From Bacteroides faecium (GTDB taxonomy: Bacteria > Bacteroidota > Bacteroidia > Bacteroidales > Bacteroidaceae): DNA of 64,000 bases. The notes under the pieces were generated by a model. The model did not search any database. It saw only the letters and a list, made by a program, of their open reading frames with translations, and was not told the DNA's origin. The stretch spans positions 5,084,001 through 5,148,000 of the forward strand of contig NZ_CP050831.1 of the NCBI RefSeq assembly GCF_012113595.1, in the 5' to 3' direction. Of the stretch, positions 26,267 through 34,429 are shown piece after piece; within the stretch, counting starts at the first letter, position 1; the number at the start of each line of letters is the position of its first letter. The translations under genes were made by a program, and so were the position numbers.

Positions 26267-27604
26267 TTACTTTCTTCCTGTTAGTTTTGAAATAATCACC
26301 TTGAGATAGTGAGAATACTGACCGAAAGCCAGCAATCTCTTCATCAAAGTAGGTCTCGCCTTTTCCACTGCACGCTGGTGATACTCTTTATAACCGATTG
26401 ACTTCAACCAATGCAAGAGTTCATCGCAATATGGGTAAGTTCTGTCATCCTGGATTGTATCTATATTATCCCATATCCAACAAGGATTGCTTTCATTATA
26501 CTTGTAAGCCTTAACATACAGAGAAAACTTTTTCTCTGAGAAATTTTCAAAGCCCCACTCTTTAGGATTTTCGCCTGCACACAAGATATTCAACTGGGTA
26601 CGTAAACACTTTACGCATAAGCCGCATTGAACAGAATCATTAGAGAAGCAAACCCATATTTTCGTGGTTGTATTTTTTGACTTACACCAATTAATAATAT
26701 TGAGGACTTTTTGGGTGCGACGAACAGTGAGAGCATCCTGTTCCGCAAAAGTAGTATCACAGAATCCTATAGTATCAGATAACTCCGGACTTGCTCCATC
26801 ATAATTATTCTGCAACTTATCCTCAATCTGTTCAAATGCTGAACCCATTACGAGCGACCTTATACTTGTTAAATATGCGACAGGTGCCACACAACACATA
26901 TTAGCCAAATACCTTATGCCACCCCATCCGTCATATTTGTAAGCATCACTACAAAGGCCTATCTCAAAACTCAAACAATTATATATTACTTTTTCATTGA
27001 AAAGCGAAGTATTGAAATTATTTAAAATCAAGAGCCAATCACTATCTACTACTTTAGAGAAATTCTTGATTAAAGAGTACTTTTCTTCACGCAAAGGCCC
27101 TTCGCTAACCGCATCACGCTCAATATCTGGAATACTTACCAGAAGAGATTTTTTGCCTGGATTATTTATACCAGCATGACAAGCATCTACACCTCCCGAG
27201 AAGAATACAACTTTGTCATACTTAGCATTCTCAACAGGTGTATTCTCTACAACTTTCTGTACAGTTACTTTGCCCCTCCAATCTTTCTTGAATGGACCAT
27301 AAATCTTAGAATAAGCTTCATATATGGTGGGCAATTGTCCGTAAAGAACCTTGTCCATCTCAGGTATTACCAATTCTACGTCATTGAAGAAATATGTTAT
27401 TGGCAACATATATAGAGATATAGGCGTAAGCAATATTGACCTATGGACCTTGGATAGGTCACAGTCATAATTGCTATCACCATGGTAGCGGATGAACAGG
27501 TCAACAATCTCCTTTTTCAGCAATCCAAGACCTGCATCTTCGCGGACTTGGTAATGGATAGTGTCACCCTCTACATAAGCTTTGATTAATTCTATTTTTT
27601 TCAT
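26267..27604 (-). CDS. PP-loop ATPase family protein with Cys pairs
   Basis: The 445-residue protein contains the PP-loop motif VVFFSGGVDACHAG (about 132-145), the SGGxD signature of ATP pyrophosphatases that adenylate a carbonyl oxygen. A C-terminal CGLCVKCLRT (about 335-344) supplies closely spaced cysteines such as the zinc site of QueC-type enzymes. N-terminal and C-terminal regions are not recognised. In sugar loci, PP-loop enzymes such as PseA/WbpG add amidino groups, but the cysteine arrangement here is more QueC-like. It heads the group PP-loop, SDR, ThDP, ThDP, pyruvyltransferase, all with 1- to 4-base spacing or overlaps. The function is a prediction only. Confidence 0.6.
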   Translation of the reverse strand: MKKIELIKAYVEGDTIHYQVREDAGLGLLKKEIVDLFIRYHGDSNYDCDLSKVHRSILLTPISLYMLPITYFFNDVELVIPEMDKVLYGQLPTIYEAYSKIYGPFKKDWRGKVTVQKVVENTPVENAKYDKVVFFSGGVDACHAGINNPGKKSLLVSIPDIERDAVSEGPLREEKYSLIKNFSKVVDSDWLLILNNFNTSLFNEKVIYNCLSFEIGLCSDAYKYDGWGGIRYLANMCCVAPVAYLTSIRSLVMGSAFEQIEDKLQNNYDGASPELSDTIGFCDTTFAEQDALTVRRTQKVLNIINWCKSKNTTTKIWVCFSNDSVQCGLCVKCLRTQLNILCAGENPKEWGFENFSEKKFSLYVKAYKYNESNPCWIWDNIDTIQDDRTYPYCDELLHWLKSIGYKEYHQRAVEKARPTLMKRLLAFGQYSHYLKVIISKLTGRK

Positions 27605-27612
27605 TACATATG

Positions 27613-29157
27613 TTATTTCTTATTTACAAATCTATTCAGCACCTTATTTATTATTGAACGAACAGCTAATCTCTCGGAACTGTTTAATCCAAGTCTATAT
27701 GCACATATCAGCGTCCATAACATCGACACAGAAACCACAATAAAGAAGCGTAAAGTGGTTTGCGGCATCAGATACACGAGAACTCCTGGTAGTGCGAATG
27801 CTAGTGCAGTAACAGCCGTACATCGCAGAACGCATTGTCTCATAAAGCTATTTACAGGAAAATCAATAAGGCGTTTTAGTTCGTAAAGAGTGAATGCTTT
27901 TGATGTGGTGTTCAGAAGTACAAAAACGATGCATGAAGACCATGCTGGAGCTCCTGCCAAGAAACACAACCATGTAATCGGGAAAATCAAAGCTGTATAA
28001 AGCGCAATTTGCAACTGTACTCTCTTCAATTTTCCTATTGCCAATATCGTGTTGTGAAGTGCAAAACTTACGACCATTGACCAACTTTCAAACAAAGCAA
28101 AACGAAGGAATAAATCAGAATACTTTGGAGGGTTACCAAGCCAAAGTTTTAGCAAAGTTTCTGCTTCCCAAAAAACAGGAATGATCAATATAAACAAGAG
28201 ATACCATGTTATCTTGGTGCCTTGAAACACCAGGAAAAGCAAACGATCTTTATCTCCCGAAGCATAACTCTTGGTAATTTGCGGAACAAATGCTACAGTG
28301 AAGTTGTTTACGAATGTATTGATAGCACCAGTGACGGTTACAGCAACTCCTCGGGTCGCATTCAGTACAACACCAAAGAATACATTGATAAGCATATTAA
28401 CGCCTTGTGTGTTAAATACCCACACAGCATTTCCTACCATATACCACCCTGTAAACTGAGTCATTTCCTTTAGGAAGGACTTGTCGAACAGCTTATGACT
28501 GTATCTTGCTTCTTCGAAATTGCGTTGGCAATACCATGAATAAAACAATCGAATGCCCAAAGCAATAGCAGCAGTCAGTATAGCAAACAGAATCAAGCGG
28601 TCGCCACCAAAAGCCATAATCGCGAAGCATACACCCAATTTCAGCACTACCTCAACAATACTCACATAGGCATAAATAGACATGTGCTCGTGTGCTACAA
28701 TGGTAGCATTATAAGGTGTACTGATGAGATTTAGCACAAGCGTAATGATTGAAAATTGCAGCACCCAGTTTGCTGCAGTCATTCGTCCATCAGGGATGTC
28801 CGCTTGTGAGTTAAGGAACCACACTCCAATAATCTCAAGTGCTATGACTGCAACAATTGACATAGCTATCATCACATTGACACTTGTAGAAAAAACAACT
28901 TTCATACGGTGTTTGTCACCATCACCAAGAGCATACGTGATAAATCGTGCGATAGCAGATGAAACAGCTCCTGTCAAAAAGGAACTCATTGCAACAATGC
29001 CACCTACAACATTGTTTATACCATAGTCGTCAACACCAAGCGCTTGTAGCATAATACGGCTTGTGTACAATCCCACTATCATCGTAATGAAAGTACGGAA
29101 GTACAATGCAAGCGTATTTTTGGCTATTCGTTTGTTATCTGAAATACTGTCTGCCAT
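27613..29157 (-). CDS. wzx: Polysaccharide flippase (Wzx-like)
   Basis: The 514-residue membrane protein has 12-14 hydrophobic segments and begins with NTLALYFRTFITMIVGLYTS, typical of the polysaccharide-transport branch of the MOP exporters. The repeated LGVDDYGINNVVGG segment near the N-terminus is common in these proteins. It would flip the lipid-linked repeat unit across the inner membrane for polymerisation by the EpsG-like protein at 17202-18296. It lies 8 bases upstream of the PP-loop gene and 44 bases after the kinase-fusion gene. Confidence 0.85.
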   Translation of the reverse strand: MADSISDNKRIAKNTLALYFRTFITMIVGLYTSRIMLQALGVDDYGINNVVGGIVAMSSFLTGAVSSAIARFITYALGDGDKHRMKVVFSTSVNVMIAMSIVAVIALEIIGVWFLNSQADIPDGRMTAANWVLQFSIITLVLNLISTPYNATIVAHEHMSIYAYVSIVEVVLKLGVCFAIMAFGGDRLILFAILTAAIALGIRLFYSWYCQRNFEEARYSHKLFDKSFLKEMTQFTGWYMVGNAVWVFNTQGVNMLINVFFGVVLNATRGVAVTVTGAINTFVNNFTVAFVPQITKSYASGDKDRLLFLVFQGTKITWYLLFILIIPVFWEAETLLKLWLGNPPKYSDLFLRFALFESWSMVVSFALHNTILAIGKLKRVQLQIALYTALIFPITWLCFLAGAPAWSSCIVFVLLNTTSKAFTLYELKRLIDFPVNSFMRQCVLRCTAVTALAFALPGVLVYLMPQTTLRFFIVVSVSMLWTLICAYRLGLNSSERLAVRSIINKVLNRFVNKK

Positions 29158-29201
29158 TATTTGATAATAAAGATAAAATTCCGTACAAAAAGTAAAACAG
29201 A

Positions 29202-30860
29202 TTACTTCTTCTCAAACTTAAGCTCGAAGTCCTCATACTCCTTGGTCAAAACGGGACGGAAGGTGTGTTTGTCGAGGAGCATGGAGTAGATGATGTGAGA
29301 GAGGTAAAGACCTGGTTGCTGCCGGAACTGCTCGTAGTAGCGGCAATAGGTATCGGCACTCTCAAAACTATAGCCTCCGGCTGTGAAGAAGTGAAATACA
29401 ATGCGTTTCTCAATGATGTTGGTGATATAGTACATATCATCAACGCTCACATAACTCTTGTTCTTAGGGTTGACCCAATCGAGTTCTTCGAGTGGATAAA
29501 TGGCGATAGCATTGCCGATGGTGTCGTCACCACAGAAGCTACAATCGGCATCCTTGACGAAGATGCTGCCATGGATATCCTTCTGGAGAATTGTCTGGTA
29601 GATGGTATCAGGTTGCGAGGTGGTAGGCTGGTCGAGGACTACAATCTCGGCATTGGTGATGCCATTAATACGGAACTGGAGAATGAGGCGCTCAGTAAGG
29701 GCATACTTCTCATCGAGATGACGGAGGATAGTGATGTAGATGTGATCGTATCGTGAGAGGTTGAGACTCTTGAGGGCTCGTATGCAATGCATAACGCCAT
29801 CTTCGGCAATGAGGAAGACGCGAGGGAGACGGGTTTTGTACTCACTCTTATCTGCCGCTATCGGCATGATAAGCGTTCGTTCTGGAGAAGGGTTGTCGTT
29901 GGTACATTTCTCGTTTTTCATTTCTCCATTCTCGTTACCTTCACATCCTTTCCCATTTCCCGTTTCTCCTTCAACGCTCGAGAGAAGGTCATTGAGTACT
30001 TGAACCAAATACGAGATGACCTTCTCCTCGTGTGCATACGGCAGAATACGGAGAATGTTCATGAGCTGCATGACGCGATAGTTGTCGGTGTACCATTGGT
30101 ACTTGCAGGTAAAGTACTGGTCGATCTCTCGGTCTATCTTGTCACACACGATACGGAGGCGGACAGCATCATACTTCTTGGTGTACATGAGTTGTGACCA
30201 GCGGTAAGCAGTATCCTGACGTATCTTGACGATGTCCTGAAGAGGAGTCTCAATGAAGGAGTCAAGGAAGTCGATGAGGTAGTAGTTGTTACCGTTGAAG
30301 AGGATGTTGCTGAAGGTGAGGTCGCCATGGCATACGCCCACAGGGATAGTCATCTCCTTGAGATTGTCGAAGACGGTTTGACAACGAGTCATAAGATCTG
30401 CCATTGCAGGGTTCAAACGGTTCAAGCCGTTTTGGTTTTCGTTGTAAAGTGGATTGGATTCCACTTTAGTTCTGATATCCGCAAACTTCTTCTGGAAGAC
30501 GGCGGGAGAGACCTTCTGGAATTCGCTCTTGGAGATTTCGTGCTCTACGAAGTACTCCAAAGCGCCAATGAGGTAATCGACCTGCTCAAAGCCTGCCTGT
30601 TCAAAGAACTCTATGAAGTTCTTGGAATAGACATACTGCATCTTGATGATGGTGGTGTCGAGATTCTCCTGCAGCTCGTACACTTTAGGTACACGGATGT
30701 GCTGGTACTCCACATCTGCAGCAGCCATCTGCTTTTTGGCTTGCAATGCGAGACGTTGCAGATACTTGGGATCTGCTGTCGATTTATAAACGTAGATTCC
30801 TCCGTCTTCATTGACCACATCAATCTGACAGCCGGAATGACCTCTAACTTCTATTTCCAT
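29202..30860 (-). CDS. Kinase (APH/choline-kinase fold) fused to a degenerate nucleotidyltransferase
   Basis: Residues about 1-300 match the phosphotransferase fold of aminoglycoside and choline kinases, with the catalytic loop VCHGDLTFSNILF and the metal Asp in YYLIDFLDSF. After a low-complexity linker (about 300-330) rich in Gly, Asn, Glu and Lys comes a region (about 330-545) that resembles the nucleotidyltransferase at 31736-32467. LIMPIAADKSEYK corresponds to MPMAGEGSRFK, and FVKDADCSF to VMDCDLEF. The Gly-rich loop and the PKPL lysine are lost, so this half is probably inactive in catalysis. The protein may phosphorylate a sugar or choline-like group that the next enzymes activate. Confidence 0.65.
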   Translation of the reverse strand: MEIEVRGHSGCQIDVVNEDGGIYVYKSTADPKYLQRLALQAKKQMAAADVEYQHIRVPKVYELQENLDTTIIKMQYVYSKNFIEFFEQAGFEQVDYLIGALEYFVEHEISKSEFQKVSPAVFQKKFADIRTKVESNPLYNENQNGLNRLNPAMADLMTRCQTVFDNLKEMTIPVGVCHGDLTFSNILFNGNNYYLIDFLDSFIETPLQDIVKIRQDTAYRWSQLMYTKKYDAVRLRIVCDKIDREIDQYFTCKYQWYTDNYRVMQLMNILRILPYAHEEKVISYLVQVLNDLLSSVEGETGNGKGCEGNENGEMKNEKCTNDNPSPERTLIMPIAADKSEYKTRLPRVFLIAEDGVMHCIRALKSLNLSRYDHIYITILRHLDEKYALTERLILQFRINGITNAEIVVLDQPTTSQPDTIYQTILQKDIHGSIFVKDADCSFCGDDTIGNAIAIYPLEELDWVNPKNKSYVSVDDMYYITNIIEKRIVFHFFTAGGYSFESADTYCRYYEQFRQQPGLYLSHIIYSMLLDKHTFRPVLTKEYEDFELKFEKK

Positions 30861-30880
30861 AGTTATAACTTTTACATTTC

Positions 30881-31447
30881 TTATTCAGTAAACCAGTCGG
30901 TGGTAACGGGAATATACTTAGCACCACTGGCTTTGGCTGCTTGGAAACCTACAGGTGAGTCCTCGAAAATGAGAACCTCCTCGGGCTTTACTTCAAGAGC
31001 ATCCATTGCTTTGAGGTATATCTCTGGTGAGGGTTTGCCTTGCTTGACATCGACTCCGGCATAGATGAGGTCGAAGTGATGAGCAATACCCAGGTAGTTG
31101 ACAGCATTCATAAGGTTTTCCTTACGAGCTGTAGAGGCAATTGCGGTCTTGGCTCCCATCTGATGGAAGGTGGCAATGAACTCAATGAGTTTTGTGTTGG
31201 GAATAAGGTGGCTGAAGTGCTGAGGGTATGCCTCTTTCTTCAGTTCGTTGATCTGGTTGGCAATAGTCTCATCGGTTACTGCCATAGCCAGCATGAAGCG
31301 GTCGAAACGGTAGCCGAAGCACTCACGATATTTCTCTGCTGTGAGTGTGATGCCCACCTGATGGAAAGCCTCCTGATAGGCACGGAGATTGGCCTCGAAG
31401 GTATCAACGAGCGTGCCGTCAAAATCGGTGATTATTGCTTTTATCAT
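30881..31447 (-). CDS. HAD family phosphatase/phosphomutase
   Basis: The 188-residue protein belongs to the beta-phosphoglucomutase-like branch of HAD hydrolases. Motif I is DFDGTLVDT, motif II includes TAIASTARKEN, motif III is the Lys in GVDVKQGKPSPEIYL, and motif IV is FEDSPVGFQAA. A four-helix cap (about 15-80) is present. The substrate would be a sugar phosphate. It lies 20 bases upstream of the kinase fusion gene and follows the nucleotidyltransferase, so the three may make one activated intermediate. The 288-base gap to the right holds an IS66-end repeat and A/T-rich hexamers. Confidence 0.8.
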   Translation of the reverse strand: MIKAIITDFDGTLVDTFEANLRAYQEAFHQVGITLTAEKYRECFGYRFDRFMLAMAVTDETIANQINELKKEAYPQHFSHLIPNTKLIEFIATFHQMGAKTAIASTARKENLMNAVNYLGIAHHFDLIYAGVDVKQGKPSPEIYLKAMDALEVKPEEVLIFEDSPVGFQAAKASGAKYIPVTTDWFTE

Positions 31448-31564
31448 AACTATGTACGAAAACTAATACAAAAACTTAGTTTGAATTTTCTAGGGGGATT
31501 TTGAGTAAAGATTTTGAGCCCTCCGACTGTTTCAGGGGCAACCATTTAAGGGAAAGACTCCAAG

Positions 31565-31620
31565 TTAGCATCCAATTTTGACATATAGTCCAAGGAAAGC
31601 CGCCATAAAGCGATTTCCTT
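31565..31620 (-). repeat. Solitary IS66-type end, 56 bp
   Basis: This stretch matches 33879-33934, the left end of the mini-IS66 element, starting TTAGCATCCAATTTTGAC, with about seven mismatches in 56 bases. No transposase sequence follows. It is probably the scar of an element lost by recombination. The two copies flank the nucleotidyltransferase and aminotransferase genes. The rest of the 31448-31735 gap holds A/T-rich repeats and no gene. Confidence 0.8.
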
Positions 31621-31735
31621 GTTCAACTGAAACTATAACTAAAACAAAAAGTGATTTTTAACTATAACGATAACTAAACGAGCACGGATTTGGACTTTGA
31701 TTTTTCGCTTCCAACCCCACAGTTTTAGTTTTCGT

Positions 31736-32467
31736 TTAAAGATATCGCTTCAACTCCTCAGGAGTTCCATATGAATAGTATTCCTCCATTGGTGCAAGAC
31801 GAACTTTCTCGCCATCGGCAAGGAGGTAGTTGTAGAGGAGTGAGACATAATACTCAGGTTTCTTGAACTCGGGTTCGTCAAGGAGTTGGTGGGCAATCTG
31901 CTTGAAGCGCCTGCCGGTGGAGAAGAAATAGGCTCCACAGAGAGCATGATTGCTGATGACTTCCTTCTCAGCAGTACGAGTTACGAAACCGTCTTCACCC
32001 AAAGCTGCATAGGAGTAGCGAGGCTCGTTGCTTTCGAATGACACTAAAGCACCCCCGTTAGCTTCCTCCATAGGCTGAGAGAGGATCTCCTTTATGATCT
32101 CGACGAAGCGGACACTTCGGAACTCGAGGTCGCAATCCATCACTATTACGGCATCGTCATCGGCAATGGCCGATTCGGCCATAAGGCAGGTCTCTACTGC
32201 ACCTAGGGTAGTCTTGAGCACCGAAAAGATGTTGGCATCGGGCTGGAAGGACTTGATGCCTTCGTCAATCTTGTATTCATCGATATGCTCTTGACGCACT
32301 ATGAAGGAGTACTTGAGGTTGATACCCTTGGCAGAGACACTACTGATAGCGTGCTTGAAGAGAGGCATACCGTTGAGTTCGATGAGTGGCTTGGGGGTTG
32401 TCCAGCCTTCTTTCTTGAAGCGGCTTCCCTCGCCAGCCATGGGCATGATAATATGTAGGTTTCGCAT
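31736..32467 (-). CDS. Sugar/phospho-group nucleotidyltransferase
   Basis: The 243-residue GT-A-fold enzyme carries the nucleotide loop MPMAGEGSRFKKEG and the PKPLIEL motif (about 24-30), with the metal Asp in VIVMDCDLEF (about 107-116). This is the pattern of NTP transferases that activate sugar-1-phosphates or phosphocholine-like compounds. With a kinase-fold protein and a HAD phosphatase downstream, a dedicated three-step activation route is plausible. The nucleotide (CTP, UTP or GTP) and the substrate cannot be told. It lies 119 bases downstream of the proximal aminotransferase gene. Confidence 0.8.
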   Translation of the reverse strand: MRNLHIIMPMAGEGSRFKKEGWTTPKPLIELNGMPLFKHAISSVSAKGINLKYSFIVRQEHIDEYKIDEGIKSFQPDANIFSVLKTTLGAVETCLMAESAIADDDAVIVMDCDLEFRSVRFVEIIKEILSQPMEEANGGALVSFESNEPRYSYAALGEDGFVTRTAEKEVISNHALCGAYFFSTGRRFKQIAHQLLDEPEFKKPEYYVSLLYNYLLADGEKVRLAPMEEYYSYGTPEELKRYL

Positions 32468-32586
32468 ATTTTTTTATTTCAATGAATATAAGTCTAAGAG
32501 ACATAGGGGGCTAAAAGACTAAGAGTGTTGTAATCAGGCACAGATTCGATCTGCAGCATCACGCCTTGTTGCCAGCTTGAATATTG

Positions 32587-33867
32587 TTATGCAATAGCTT
32601 CCTTGATACACTCTACGATATACTTCACGTCATCGTCTGTTACGTATGGACCAGCAGGTAGACAGAAACCTACTTTAAAGATTTCGGTTTCCACTTCATT
32701 GGTATAAACAGGAGCGCCTTCGTAAACTGGTTGTTTGTGCATAGGCTTCCATACGGGACGGCACTCAACCTTTTTGTCGAGCATGAAGACACGGAGAGCT
32801 TCTACGTTTTCGTTTGGCTGGCAATCGGTGGTAGCAGAATCTACGGCATGGATTACACCTGCAGCACCACCTACGGCAGAGGTAATGACTTCCTTGTAGG
32901 TATTTTCCTGTCCCTTGACGTGAACATCCTTGTCGATGGTGGCGGCACAGAGCCAGAAGTTGGCATCATAACGAGGATCTTCTGGTTGCTTGTGGATATG
33001 TACACCAGGTACGTTCTTCAGGAGTTCTTCATAGAGTGATTGCACGTGCTTATGGTGAGCGATATGGTCATCAAGGACAGTCATCTGTCCGCGACCGATG
33101 CCTGCACAGACATTACTCATGCGGTAGTTATAACCGATGGCGGTGTGCTGATAGTAAGGATAGGCATCACGAGCTTGGGTCGCATACCACATCACTTCGT
33201 TGGCTTCTTCCTTTGAACGACAAATCAAAGCGCCACCGCCAGAGGTGGTGATCATCTTATTACCATTGAAGGAGAGTACGCCACACTTACCGAAAGTGCT
33301 AAGCACCTGACCATTGAAGCGTGAGCCCATACCTTCGGCAGCATCCTCAACAACAGGAATACCATACCTGTCGGCAATAGCCATAATCTTCTCGCAGTCG
33401 TATGGCATGCCATAGAGGGCAACAGGAACGATAGCTTTAGGGTACTTGCCGGTCTTCTCCTTGCGGTCAATAATGGCTTTTTCGAGTAGCACGGGGTCCA
33501 TATTCCAGGTCGTAGGCTCAGAACCTACGAATATAGGCTTTGCACCAAGATAAGTGATTGGGTGGGATGATGCACAGAAAGTAAAGCTCTGTACGAGGAC
33601 TTCGTCACCTGCCTGTACGCCACAACTAATAAGTGCAAGGTGGACTGCGGAAGTGCCCGAACTAAGACATACAACGGTGCAGTCGAGTTTGCTTCCGTCG
33701 CTATTGCAGTTAGCGAAGTTAGACAAATCTTGCTCAAAAGCATTGACATTTGGTCCCATGGGGACTACCCTATTGGTGTCAAAAGCTTCCTGAACATACT
33801 TCTGCTCTGCGCCACTGGGACTCATTGATGCGAGGCACAAATAGATATTTTTTCTTTCTTCAGACAT
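32587..33867 (-). CDS. PLP-dependent sugar aminotransferase, DegT/PglE-like (proximal copy)
   Basis: This 426-residue enzyme is a close paralogue of the one at 7071-8336, with nearly identical stretches such as AIGYNYRMSN and VDSATTDCQPN. Schiff-base Lys is in SFNGNKMITTSGGG and the PLP-binding Asp in VVEDAAEGMGS. A 10-residue insertion (CNSDGSKLDC) after LSNFAN is the main difference. The ATG at 33865-33867 (MSEERKN) is chosen because the longer frame to 33921 translates the end of the mini-IS66 element. It probably aminates a 4-keto-6-deoxy UDP-sugar. Whether it shares the substrate of the distal copy is unknown. Confidence 0.85.
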   Translation of the reverse strand: MSEERKNIYLCLASMSPSGAEQKYVQEAFDTNRVVPMGPNVNAFEQDLSNFANCNSDGSKLDCTVVCLSSGTSAVHLALISCGVQAGDEVLVQSFTFCASSHPITYLGAKPIFVGSEPTTWNMDPVLLEKAIIDRKEKTGKYPKAIVPVALYGMPYDCEKIMAIADRYGIPVVEDAAEGMGSRFNGQVLSTFGKCGVLSFNGNKMITTSGGGALICRSKEEANEVMWYATQARDAYPYYQHTAIGYNYRMSNVCAGIGRGQMTVLDDHIAHHKHVQSLYEELLKNVPGVHIHKQPEDPRYDANFWLCAATIDKDVHVKGQENTYKEVITSAVGGAAGVIHAVDSATTDCQPNENVEALRVFMLDKKVECRPVWKPMHKQPVYEGAPVYTNEVETEIFKVGFCLPAGPYVTDDDVKYIVECIKEAIA

Positions 33868-33878
33868 GATTGTATTGT

Positions 33879-34418
33879 TAGCGTCCAATTTTGACGTGTA
33901 GCCCAAGGAAAGCCGCCACAAAGCGATTCCCTAATAAATAACGTCAAAAATGATATTGATTTTTAATATTCGTTATTGATTCAGTCCGATTGTCAAAGGC
34001 AATAAATGTTCATAATCCCTACGTCCTTTAACAATTTCACTGAAGAATCTCTTGAAATAATCCAACTGACATACCCTGCATCTTGCAGGTTGAGATGATG
34101 GTATGATATACCGCTGAGACGCGGGCAATCAGTTCTATGAGTATTTTCGTTTTTTTGTCAGGAGTCATATCTGAATATGGGTCTTCAATTGTATTTACAA
34201 CGTATATCTTGTACTATTTTTCAAACAGGTTATAAGTGACTTTGTTGGCTATGCAGTATTTCTCTATTGAAACTCCTGCCGGTATGCCTTCTAATTTATA
34301 GAACAAAAACAGACGCTCAAAATCATTGTAACTATACATAAACTTTGCTTTTTGATTCTACAAACACAAAGATCTGATTTTATTAGCGGGTAGGAAATAT
34401 GGCAAAATTGGACGCTTA
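33879..34418. mobile_element. Mini-IS66: internally deleted element with intact ends
   Basis: This 540-bp block has inverted ends: TTAGCGTCCAATTTTGAC at 33879 and the reverse complement TAAGCGTCCAATTTTGC ending at 34418. They agree over about 15 bases. Inside are the fused remains of an IS66 transposase. It fills the gap between the Wzc and aminotransferase genes and contains no intact gene. Its right end lies 12 bases from the Wzc stop codon. Confidence 0.75.
33973..34339 (-). pseudogene. IS66 transposase remnant, N- and C-termini joined
   Basis: On the minus strand from 34339, MYSYNDFERLFLFYK and on to VTYNLFEK matches the N-terminal segment of IS66 transposases and ends at a TAG. In the same frame the sequence continues with DMTPDKKTKILIELIARVSA and then TIISTCKMQGMS, like the transposase C-terminus. 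After a frame change, YFKRFFSEIVKGRRDYEHLL leads to a stop at 33973. The catalytic core is absent. Confidence 0.75.
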
Positions 34419-34429
34419 CTTTTAATTAA

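Noticed and set aside
30327..31064. 245-codon open frame on the + strand
   Set aside because: It is antisense to two well-supported genes (kinase fusion and HAD phosphatase) and has no recognisable domain; a shadow of their codon use.
33868..33921. N-terminal extension (MWRLSLGYTSKLD...) of the proximal aminotransferase
   Set aside because: It translates the terminal repeat of the mini-IS66 element, and the paralogue starts at the position equivalent to MSEERKN.
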